A stretch of DNA of 6,640 nucleotides, taken from the NCBI GenBank assembly GCA_015655255.1, contig JAATFJ010000095.1:1-6640 (forward strand), written 5' to 3'. How positions within the stretch are numbered: position 1 is the first letter of the stretch; every line of letters begins with the position of its first letter. Source of the stretch: Actinomycetales bacterium (GTDB lineage: Bacteria > Actinomycetota > Actinomycetes > Actinomycetales > Microbacteriaceae). The position numbers and the translations under genes are program-made. The notes under the pieces are model-generated. The model was not told the origin of the DNA and ran no database searches. It was given only the letters and a program-made list of their open reading frames with translations. Below are positions 1 to 5,147 of this stretch, one piece after another.

Positions 1-875
1 AGGACTTCTCCGGCGTATGCGGTGAAGGACACGCCCTGCACCCTGTTCCCGCCCAGATCTTCCACTCGCAGCACGACACGGTCCGTCGCCGTCCCCCGCT
101 CGGGGAACAGCTCGCTCTGCTCGCGGCCGACCATGGTCGAGATGACCTCGTCGATCGTGCTGTCCACAACGTCCTTCGTCACGATCGTTGCGCCGTTCCG
201 CATGACAGTGAGCCGGTCGCACAGCTCGAACACTTCCTCGAGGCGGTGCGAGACGTAGACAATGGCGACGCCATCCTCGCGCAGCCCACGAAGAACGGCG
301 AACAGGTCTGTGATCTCCGTGTCTGTCAGCGACGCCGTCGGCTCATCGAGGATGAGAACCTTCGCATCGCTCGCGAGAGCACGGGCGACGGCGACCATCG
401 TCTGCTCCACCGGGGAGAGATCTCCGGCAAGCGTGCGGAGAGAGATCCGCTGATTAAGGCGGTCAAGCTGCGCCCGCGCTCGCCGACGAACTTCCCGACC
501 ATCGACGATGCCCGCGCGGCTGGGCAGCACCTCGCCCATGAGAATGTTCTCCGCGACCGAGATCGTCGGCACGGTGGAGAGCTCCTGGTAGAGGGCGACG
601 ACCCCTGCGCGACGCGCGGCGCGGACATTGCTGAACTGCGCCTCCTCCCCCGCGCAGCGGATCGTTCCCGCATCGGGACTGTAGAGGCCCGTAAGGATCT
701 TGATGAGCGTCGATTTCCCCGCGCCGTTCTCACCGAGGAGGGCGTGGATCTCCCCCGGCAGGACGGAGAACTCGACGCCGCGCAGGGCGTGGACGCCATC
801 GAAGCTCTTGACGATGCCGTCGGCCTCGAGTGCGGGGACGCGCCTCATCGCGCCGGGCTGTTCCGTCCTGGTCAT
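1..875 (-). CDS. Sugar ABC transporter ATP-binding protein (RbsA/XylG/MglA type), C-terminus beyond left edge
   Basis: This is the cytoplasmic ATPase that powers a carbohydrate importer of the ribose/xylose/galactose class, whose members normally carry two fused ATPase domains in about 500 residues; 291 codons are visible. Domain 1 has Walker A GENGAGKST (residues 48-56), Q-loop YQE (96-98), signature LSPVEQ (153-158), Walker B VLILDEP (173-179), D-loop SLTD (182-185) and the H-loop histidine H210 in YVSHR. A second ATPase domain begins near residue 265 (VLRVEDLGG, then VSFTAYAGEVL) and runs off the window. The signature lacks the usual glycine of LSxGQ; such variants are common in this family's first domain. 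The ATG sits in an ATGA overlap with the dehydrogenase stop, implying translational coupling. Permease and binding-protein genes probably follow to the left. Substrate cannot be read from the ATPase. Confidence 0.95.
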   Translation of the reverse strand, partial: MTRTEQPGAMRRVPALEADGIVKSFDGVHALRGVEFSVLPGEIHALLGENGAGKSTLIKILTGLYSPDAGTIRCAGEEAQFSNVRAARRAGVVALYQELSTVPTISVAENILMGEVLPSRAGIVDGREVRRRARAQLDRLNQRISLRTLAGDLSPVEQTMVAVARALASDAKVLILDEPTASLTDTEITDLFAVLRGLREDGVAIVYVSHRLEEVFELCDRLTVMRNGATIVTKDVVDSTIDEVISTMVGREQSELFPERGTATDRVVLRVEDLGGNRVQGVSFTAYAGEV

Positions 876-1936
876 GATCCGGCCTCCGGGAAGGGGTTGC
901 ACTGCAGCACGACCTTGGGGTGCGAGCCGGAGACGTGCACGGCGAAGGCCTCCGCGGCGTCCTCCAGCAGGAAGACGGCCTGCGTGAGCTCGCCAACGTC
1001 GAGCTGCGGGAGGATCTGCAGCGCCCGGGGGAACGCGTACGGCGAGACGAAGACACCTGTGAGGGTGAGCTCCTTGAGGTACAGGTATCGCGAGAGGTTG
1101 AGCGGCAGGTCGAAGTCCTCCGGGTACATCGCCCCGTAGACGACCGTCGCCCCCGGCGCCGCAATGTCAAGCAGCCCCCGCACAGCGCGCACAGATCCGG
1201 AGGCGTCGATGACGACGTCGTAGCCCGCGCCTCCCGTGATCTCCACCGCACGCGCGTTCTGGTCCTCGCCGACCGGATCGATCACGTGCAGCGCACCGTG
1301 ACGGAGAGCCATGGCGCGCCGATCCGCGATCGGTTCGATGAGGGTGAGCGAGGTCGCCCCGTACCGGCTCATGACCTGCAGGACGAGCTGCCCGATGGGG
1401 CCGCCGCCGCAGATGGCTACGCGGTCGCCCGCGCGGACCCGCGTCTTGTCCGCGATACGCACGGCCACCGATGTCGGTTCGAGGAGGCAGCCCGTGAGGA
1501 GCGACACCTCGTCCGGCAGCCGGTACACCTGCGACTCGTGCCACGTGACCGTCTCCGCCATGCCCGGACGGTTGTACTCCTGCACGTATGCGCAGAACTG
1601 CTGCTTCCCCTCCTGGCAGGCGCGACAGGTCCCGCAGAAGCGGAGGAAGTTCCCCGCGACGCGATCCCCGATGCGCAGCCCGTTGCGGTGCGCCCGCTCC
1701 CCCAGCGCCTCGACGACGCCGGACAACTCGTGTCCCAACCCAATCGGCACATCCGTGCCGAAGAAGCCCTCGGCGAGGTGGGGATCGGATCCGCAGATGG
1801 CCGAGTAGGCCACCCGGATGCGCACGTCCTCGGGCCCCAGCTCCGGTTCGGGGAAGTCCACGACGCCGATGAGGCCCCGCGTACTCTCGTCCGGGTCCCT
1901 CAGACTGCCGATTCGTGTCACGGCCACGGTTCTCAT
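872..1936 (-). CDS. Zinc-dependent medium-chain alcohol/polyol dehydrogenase
   Basis: This 354-residue protein has the normal length and layout of NAD(P)-dependent medium-chain dehydrogenases (sorbitol, threonine, butanediol, idonate types). Catalytic-zinc ligands are C48 in CGSD and H69-E70 in GHE, with E153 in the LEP motif as a possible further ligand. The structural-zinc site is complete: C101, C104, C107, C115 (C-x2-C-x2-C-x7-C). The Rossmann motif is GGGPIG (177-182), and acidic E201 at the end of beta-2 suggests NAD rather than NADP. The start at 1936 (MRTVAVTR) is chosen because homology begins there and AAGGCGGAG lies just upstream; an in-frame ATG at 2053 would add 39 unrelated residues inside the upstream gene. 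It ends in an ATGA overlap with the ABC ATPase gene. Inference: it oxidises the imported polyol or sugar to a ketose for the transketolase branch; the exact substrate is unknown. Confidence 0.93.
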   Translation of the reverse strand: MRTVAVTRIGSLRDPDESTRGLIGVVDFPEPELGPEDVRIRVAYSAICGSDPHLAEGFFGTDVPIGLGHELSGVVEALGERAHRNGLRIGDRVAGNFLRFCGTCRACQEGKQQFCAYVQEYNRPGMAETVTWHESQVYRLPDEVSLLTGCLLEPTSVAVRIADKTRVRAGDRVAICGGGPIGQLVLQVMSRYGATSLTLIEPIADRRAMALRHGALHVIDPVGEDQNARAVEITGGAGYDVVIDASGSVRAVRGLLDIAAPGATVVYGAMYPEDFDLPLNLSRYLYLKELTLTGVFVSPYAFPRALQILPQLDVGELTQAVFLLEDAAEAFAVHVSGSHPKVVLQCNPFPEAGS

Positions 1937-1955
1937 ATCCGTCTCCGCCTTCTCG

Positions 1956-2918
1956 TCAGGACGCCGTGATTGCGCGACGGATCGCGGCGATGGTGGCGTC
2001 GAGGCCATATCCGTGCTTGTCGCGGAGCTGCTCGTCCTCGCCGAAGCCCGCATACACCTGGGGGATCCCGAGCCGCTCGAACGCGGTCAGGCCCACCCTG
2101 TTGTCCGCGATCACGTCGGCGATCCGCGAAGCCAACCCGCCATAGGCGAGGTGGTCCTCGAGGACGACGAAACGCCCCTGCGTGTCCTCCGCCGACCGCA
2201 GCACGAGCTCCTCGTCGAGGGGCTTGAGGGTGAACATATCCACCACCCGCACCGAGACGCCCTCAGCCGCGAGGACATCCGCGGCGTCCAGAGCCTGTGC
2301 GACCGTGGTCCCGTGCGTGAACACCGTCACGTCCGACCCGTCCCGCGCGATGATCCCCTTCCCGATCCGCACCTCGTGCGTACCGGGCTCGTAGAGCACC
2401 CGATCCTTCTTCCCCACCGCGAGACGGATGTACAAAGGACCCGTCATGCCCATCGACTGGCGGATGATCTCCCCCACCATCACCGGATCCCCCACCGACG
2501 TCACCGTCATATTCGTCAACGCGCACATGAGAGCGAGGTCCTCCACCGCGTAATGCGTCGACCCTCCATTTCCGACCAGGCCCCCATGCGTGCCGATGAT
2601 CTTCACCGGGAGGTTCGGATAGCACACGTCCGTGCGGACCTGCTCCAGAGCCCGCATCGACAGGAACGGTAGCATCCCGGACACGACCGGGATGTTCCCG
2701 TCGTACGCCAGCCCCGCAGCGATCCCCACGCACGCCTGCTCCGCCAGCCCCACGTCCACGAAACGATCCGGGAACTTGTCGCGGAACTCCACCAGCGTCG
2801 CCCCGATATCCGGAGTCAGCACCCACAGATTCGGGTACTCCTCCCCCAGCTCGGCGAGCGTCGATCCGATCACGGACCGCGCCGACAGCATCTCCCCAAA
2901 GGTAAAGGTCACAGGCAT
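1956..2918 (-). CDS. Transketolase, C-terminal subunit (split type)
   Basis: This 320-residue protein matches the pyrimidine-binding plus C-terminal domains of transketolase and partners with the subunit encoded immediately upstream. Visible features: TPDIG (35-39), the glutamate expected to activate the ThDP aminopyrimidine, E60, in GLAEQ (57-61), a GTHGGLVGNGG loop with H111 and a THYAVEDLALM stretch with H122. The C-terminal domain starts near residue 190 (VTVFTHGTTVAQALDAA) and carries VVLEDH, typical of the family. The complex transfers two-carbon ketol units between sugar phosphates in the cytoplasm. Its ATG overlaps the upstream stop by one base (TGATG), a coupling that would favour equal subunit synthesis. 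The family is clear; whether it is a housekeeping-like enzyme or one specialised for an unusual ketose phosphate (as in apiose or sulfoquinovose pathways) cannot be decided from sequence alone. The operon context favours specialised catabolism. Confidence 0.95.
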   Translation of the reverse strand: MPVTFTFGEMLSARSVIGSTLAELGEEYPNLWVLTPDIGATLVEFRDKFPDRFVDVGLAEQACVGIAAGLAYDGNIPVVSGMLPFLSMRALEQVRTDVCYPNLPVKIIGTHGGLVGNGGSTHYAVEDLALMCALTNMTVTSVGDPVMVGEIIRQSMGMTGPLYIRLAVGKKDRVLYEPGTHEVRIGKGIIARDGSDVTVFTHGTTVAQALDAADVLAAEGVSVRVVDMFTLKPLDEELVLRSAEDTQGRFVVLEDHLAYGGLASRIADVIADNRVGLTAFERLGIPQVYAGFGEDEQLRDKHGYGLDATIAAIRRAITAS

Positions 2919-3796
2919 CAGACAGACTCCTTCTCACGAGTAGTGTGCAGCGCCGCAAGGGCACGCTCCAGATCAGCAGCACCGAGGGAACCCGCATGCC
3001 AGGCGAGGTTGCGCTCCATGAAGTCCACGCCCTTGCCCTTCACGGTCTCCGCGATGATCACGGTCGGGACATCGCTGTCCACCGCGGGCAGCCCGTCCAG
3101 CGCAGCGACGAGCTGAGCCATGTCGTGGCCGTCGACCTCGATGACGTTCCACCCGAACGCCCGCCACTTATCCGGATACGGTTCGAACATCACCCGCTCC
3201 TCCGCGAAACTCGTCATCAACTGACGGTTGCGGTCCACGATCGCGACGAGATTGCCCAAGCGGTTGCTGCGGGCCGCCATGATCGCCTCCCACACCGACC
3301 CCTCCCCGCTCTCCCCATCCCCGAGAAGCGTGAACACCCGATGCGCATCACCACGATGCCGAGCACCCAGCGCCATCCCCACCGCAAGCGGAAGACCATG
3401 ACCCAATGACCCCGTCGACGCCTCCACGCCCGGGAGCTGCACCTTGCACGGATGCATCCCGTACGCGCTGTCGAGCTGACCGTACGTCTGGACGATCCCC
3501 TCGTAGGAGAAGAACCCGCGGATCGCCATCGCGATGTACATGCACACCGCCGCGTGACCCTTGCTCAGCACGAAACGGTCGCGCCCGGGATTCGTGATGT
3601 CCGAGGGGTCCACGCGCATCCCGTACTGGAACAGCGCCGTGAAGATGTCCGCGGCGGACAGGTCACCGCCGATGTGCACGGAGCCCTCATACGTTCCGCA
3701 CAGCTGCAGAAGCTTCTCCCGGAGCTCGAACGAAAGCTCCTCGAGCTCCTCGACGGTGTGCGGATCCCCGGTTCTCGTCAGGGGTTTCGTGTCCAC
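2918..3796 (-). CDS. Transketolase, N-terminal (ThDP-binding) subunit
   Basis: This 292-residue protein is the diphosphate-binding half of a split transketolase. Family landmarks, numbered from the GTG start: SVHIGGDLSAADI (39-51), LSKGHAA with H81 (77-83), the LPGVEASTGSLGHG loop with H133 (121-134), the thiamine motif GDGESGEG (159-166) and its distal end VDRNRQ with D188 and N190 holding Mg2+. I place the start at GTG 3796 because AGGAGGA (3801-3807) lies 4 bases upstream and homology begins about 15 residues later; ATG 3847 has no comparable site and would add 17 residues. It is the first gene of the operon and ends in a TGATG overlap with the C-terminal subunit. The distal motif reads DRNRQL where many relatives have D-x-N-x-x-Q, a mild variation. 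Expression is probably controlled from the palindromic region at 3895-3929. Confidence 0.94.
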   Translation of the reverse strand: MDTKPLTRTGDPHTVEELEELSFELREKLLQLCGTYEGSVHIGGDLSAADIFTALFQYGMRVDPSDITNPGRDRFVLSKGHAAVCMYIAMAIRGFFSYEGIVQTYGQLDSAYGMHPCKVQLPGVEASTGSLGHGLPLAVGMALGARHRGDAHRVFTLLGDGESGEGSVWEAIMAARSNRLGNLVAIVDRNRQLMTSFAEERVMFEPYPDKWRAFGWNVIEVDGHDMAQLVAALDGLPAVDSDVPTVIIAETVKGKGVDFMERNLAWHAGSLGAADLERALAALHTTREKESV

Positions 3797-3800
3797 TGAT

Positions 3801-3807
3801 TCCTCCT
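3801..3807 (-). promoter_or_regulatory. Strong Shine-Dalgarno deciding the GTG start of the transketolase N subunit
   Basis: AGGAGGA on the minus strand lies 4 bases before GTG 3796-3794. It is a near-perfect anti-16S match and is the reason the upstream ATG at 3847 is not used as the start. Confidence 0.8.
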
Positions 3808-3861
3808 CATCGACGGGTCGATGGAAGGCTCCCAGCGGGATCGTCATCGACTCTCGGGTTC

Positions 3862-3885
3862 TGTGGTCACCCACATCGGTGTGGG
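3862..3885 (-). promoter_or_regulatory. Leader with two mutually exclusive short hairpins
   Basis: The segment holds CCACA (3871-3875) flanked on both sides by TGTGG (3862-3866 and 3880-3884). The centre can pair with either flank: a perfect 6-bp stem with a 4-base loop (3870-3885) or a 5-bp stem with a 4-base loop (3862-3875). It lies just downstream of the expected minus-strand transcript start, in the untranslated leader of the transketolase operon. It could be an RNA structure at the mRNA 5' end, a second protein-binding site on DNA, or chance. The pairing is directly visible; any function is inference. Confidence 0.4.
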
Positions 3886-3894
3886 GACGAGGCG

Positions 3895-3923
3895 AAAGTA
3901 GCACGATCTTATTTACATGTAAA
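3895..3923 (-). promoter_or_regulatory. Putative promoter of the transketolase-dehydrogenase-ABC operon
   Basis: On the minus strand, TTTACA (3923-3918) is followed by 17 bases and TACTTT (3900-3895). The -35 box matches 4 of 6 consensus positions at standard spacing; the -10 is weak (3 of 6), as is usual for regulated promoters. The predicted transcript start is near 3888, about 90 bases before the GTG start. The -35 box lies inside the palindrome at 3906-3929, so a bound repressor would block it. Confidence 0.5.
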
Positions 3924-3929
3924 CAAGAT
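3906..3929. promoter_or_regulatory. 24-bp near-perfect palindrome, likely MarR-family operator
   Basis: Eleven of twelve base pairs are symmetric around the centre at 3917/3918, with core TTTACATGTAAA and outer arms ATCTT/AAGAT; only the 3911/3924 pair mismatches. Size and symmetry suit a winged-helix dimer such as MarR. It sits between the divergent marR-type gene and the transketolase operon in a short AT-rich island that contrasts with the GC-rich surroundings. Both predicted -35 boxes lie within it, predicting simultaneous control of the operon and autoregulation. Binding by the adjacent regulator is inferred from position. Confidence 0.75.
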
Positions 3930-3939
3930 TGTTGATAAA
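3912..3939 (+). promoter_or_regulatory. Putative promoter of the MarR-family regulator gene
   Basis: TTTACA (3912-3917) is followed by 16 bases and GATAAA (3934-3939, 4 of 6 consensus). The transcript would start near 3946, leaving about 60 untranslated bases before ATG 4006. The -35 box is the left half of the palindrome core, the mirror image of the opposite promoter's -35 box. Confidence 0.5.
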
Positions 3940-4005
3940 AATGTGAACTCCCGATCTCCTGTCCATCTGAGAGAGTGGCAATGGCGGGTTCTGGGGAGGG
4001 AAGCG

Positions 4006-4545
4006 ATGCAGATGGACACACCGGCGCGCAAGGCGCAGAGAGACGACATCGTCACGGAGCCCTTGCCTGACATCATCGATCATGAGAATTTCACTCCCCG
4101 CCTTCTCGCCCTCCTCTCCAACGCCATGGTGTGGCGTGAGTCTCAAGAACTCCGACGTCGCTACGGGCTGGGCACGAACGACTGGCGGGTTCTGTCGGCT
4201 GTCGCGATCCATCCGGGAATCACGGCCACCGGAGTAACGGATTTTCTCGGCGTGAACAAGGCTGTGGTGTCGAAGAGCACCAATGTCCTCGTCAATCGCG
4301 ACCTCATCGCTCTGTGGGACGGCCCGCGGGGATCGCGCCCGATGTACCTCACAAAAGCCGGAGCAGAGATGCACGATCTCATGCTCCCCATCTCACTCCG
4401 AGGCCAAGACATCGTGCGCTCCGCAATGACTGCCGCCGAAATCTCCCATCTCAACGAACTGCTGCGCCAGATGATCGATGAGACGCGCAGGCAGACGACT
4501 TCGGACAGTGAGGCCGCTGCACGACGAGAGACTTCGGCCCGCTAA
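4006..4545 (+). CDS. MarR-family winged-helix transcriptional regulator
   Basis: This is a 179-residue DNA-binding regulator. After about 28 variable residues, the MarR fold runs from FTPRLLALLSNAMVWRES (from residue 29) through the LGTNDWRVLSAVAIHPG helix (55-71), a helix-turn-helix with recognition helix NKAVVSKSTNVLVNRDLI (84-101), and a wing at DGPRGSRPMYLTKAGAEM (105-122), followed by dimerisation helices ending near 169. ATG 4006 is chosen because GGGGAGGG (3993-4000) is correctly spaced before it; an upstream in-frame ATG at 3943 lies at the predicted transcript start and lacks a binding site. It is divergent from the transketolase operon across a 24-bp palindrome, the classic arrangement for an autoregulating local repressor. 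Sugar operons more often carry LacI, DeoR or ROK regulators, so a MarR protein here is slightly unusual. The effector is unknown. Confidence 0.92.
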   Translation: MQMDTPARKAQRDDIVTEPLPDIIDHENFTPRLLALLSNAMVWRESQELRRRYGLGTNDWRVLSAVAIHPGITATGVTDFLGVNKAVVSKSTNVLVNRDLIALWDGPRGSRPMYLTKAGAEMHDLMLPISLRGQDIVRSAMTAAEISHLNELLRQMIDETRRQTTSDSEAAARRETSAR

Positions 4546-4548
4546 GGT

Positions 4549-4590
4549 CCGCGGCGAAGGGGGCACCAGCGTGCCCTCCTTCCGCAGCGG
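4549..4590 (+). terminator. Strong stem-loop after marR, probable terminator without U-tract
   Basis: The stem-loop begins 3 bases after the regulator's stop codon. The apical stem GGGCAC/GTGCCC (4561-4566 with 4571-4576) closes a CAGC loop and is extended by GAAGG/CCTTC and a GC-rich base (CCGC with GCGG), about 17 pairs with two bulges and one mismatch. No run of T follows, so it may slow or stop transcription, protect the mRNA 3' end, or end transcription only weakly. It also marks where the homologous part of the following pseudogene begins. Confidence 0.55.
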
Positions 4591-4612
4591 GTTCTCGCCC
4601 ACGGTTATCGAC

Positions 4613-4951
4613 ATGGACCACCGCGCCCAGGTTCGCGACTTCCTCGCCACGCTCATCGGCGAGCTGCCGACGCGCAGCGAGGATTTCCGACGACTGTGGG
4701 CCTCGCACGACGTGAAATACCCCCGCTCGGGCGTGAAGACTTTCCATCACCCGGAGGTCGGAGTGCTCGAGCTCGCCTTCGAGGCGCTCGCGCTCTTCGT
4801 AGACACAGGGCTCACCATCCTCGCCTACAGCGCGGAACCAGGAACAAGCTCTGCCGATGGCATCGCCATGCTGGCGAGTGGGGCCGCCACTCCTCGCGCA
4901 GCCGCCCGCGTCGCTCCTACGACCTCCGCGTTCGGCGCCCTCGACGCGTAA
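4613..4951 (+). pseudogene. Remnant of MmyB-like XRE-family regulator (C-terminal ligand-binding domain only)
   Basis: The frame from ATG 4613 encodes about 112 residues. Residues 8-85 resemble the end of the MmyB-like domain of actinobacterial XRE regulators: IGELPTRSEDFRRLWASHDV, then SGVKTFHHPEVGVLELAFEAL and LAYSAEPGTSSADGIAMLAS. Intact members are about 270-300 residues with an N-terminal helix-turn-helix; here that domain and the first half of the sensor domain are missing, and no matching upstream sequence exists between the marR stop and this point. No ribosome binding site precedes ATG 4613. The tail after residue 85 (alanine- and arginine-rich) looks like run-on. It is best read as a 5'-truncated, non-functional fragment left by a deletion or rearrangement. 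Expression of a small sensor-domain protein is possible but unsupported. Confidence 0.7.
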
Positions 4952-5004
4952 ACCCCCGAGCACTGTCACGGCGCCGCTCCGGATCCGTTCATGGAACACC
5001 TCGC

Positions 5005-5050
5005 GCTCCTCGAGCTCGGAGGGGCGGCTCCTCGAGCGCGCTCGGATTTT
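5005..5050. repeat. GC-rich repeat cluster with possible weak terminator
   Basis: GCTCCTCGAGC occurs twice (5005-5015 and 5027-5037). The interval folds as an imperfect hairpin (GCTCGGAG 5014-5021 with CTC-CT-CGAGC 5028-5037), and the perfect palindrome CGAGCGCGCTCG (5033-5044) is followed by TTTT (5047-5050). This could end plus-strand transcription before the next promoter, but the stem is only 4 bp with a 4-base loop. The rest of 4952-5061 shows no gene I can support. Confidence 0.35.
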
Positions 5051-5061
5051 CTGCGCATCTC

Positions 5062-5090
5062 TTGCCTTTCCCTATATCCATAGGTAAAGT
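5062..5090 (+). promoter_or_regulatory. Putative promoter of the metF-like/purU operon
   Basis: TTGCCT (5062-5067), a 17-base spacer and TAAAGT (5085-5090) give 4 of 6 matches at each box with ideal spacing. The spacer contains an inverted repeat CCTAT-ATCC-ATAGG (5071-5084) between the two boxes. The predicted transcript start is near 5097, about 50 bases before the GTG start of the reductase gene. Confidence 0.55.
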
Positions 5091-5097
5091 CACCTCA

Positions 5098-5117
5098 AGC
5101 GTACGACGACGTACGCT
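5098..5117. promoter_or_regulatory. Perfect 8-bp inverted repeat at the predicted transcript start (operator or 5' hairpin)
   Basis: Arms AGCGTACG and CGTACGCT flank a 4-base ACGA spacer with no mismatch. The element starts at the predicted +1 of the promoter at 5062-5090 and ends 30 bases before the reductase start. It may be a repressor operator blocking early elongation or a hairpin capping the mRNA. No regulator gene for it is visible; its sequence does not resemble the palindrome at 3906-3929. Confidence 0.5.
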
Positions 5118-5130
5118 CATCACTGAATGT

Positions 5131-5137
5131 GGAAGGA
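5131..5137 (+). promoter_or_regulatory. Ribosome binding site deciding the GTG start of the reductase gene
   Basis: GGAAGGA lies 10 bases before GTG 5148. The alternative in-frame ATG at 5127 would place this purine run inside the coding region and has no site of its own, so GTG is preferred. Confidence 0.6.
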
Positions 5138-5147
5138 ACCTCGATCA

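Noticed and set aside
246..1139. Long plus-strand open frame opposite the ABC ATPase and dehydrogenase genes
   Set aside because: It is antisense to two genes with clear catalytic motifs, has arginine-rich low-information protein with no family features, and reflects high-GC frame bias.
920..1969. 349-codon plus-strand frame opposite the dehydrogenase
   Set aside because: Fully antisense to a dehydrogenase with intact zinc and NAD motifs; no ribosome binding site or recognisable domain.
1936..2053. Upstream ATG that would extend the dehydrogenase by 39 residues
   Set aside because: The extension lies inside the transketolase gene, has no homology, and a better-placed ribosome binding site precedes the ATG at 1936.
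1818..2672. 284-codon plus-strand frame opposite the transketolase C subunit
   Set aside because: Shadow frame rich in Arg/His/Asp, antisense to a well-supported gene.
1956..3796. 1-deoxyxylulose-5-phosphate synthase or pyruvate dehydrogenase E1 instead of transketolase
   Set aside because: DXS is a single protein of over 600 residues with different linkers, and E1 pairs lack the LPGVEASTGSLG loop; the split layout and motifs fit transketolase.
1..3796. Sulfoquinovose transketolase pathway
   Set aside because: No sulfosugar isomerase, sulfolactaldehyde enzyme or sulfonate exporter is visible; the transketolase pair alone is not enough evidence.
3943..4005. Upstream ATG extending the MarR protein by 21 residues
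   Set aside because: It lies at the predicted transcript start without a binding site, whereas GGGGAGGG precedes ATG 4006 at good spacing.
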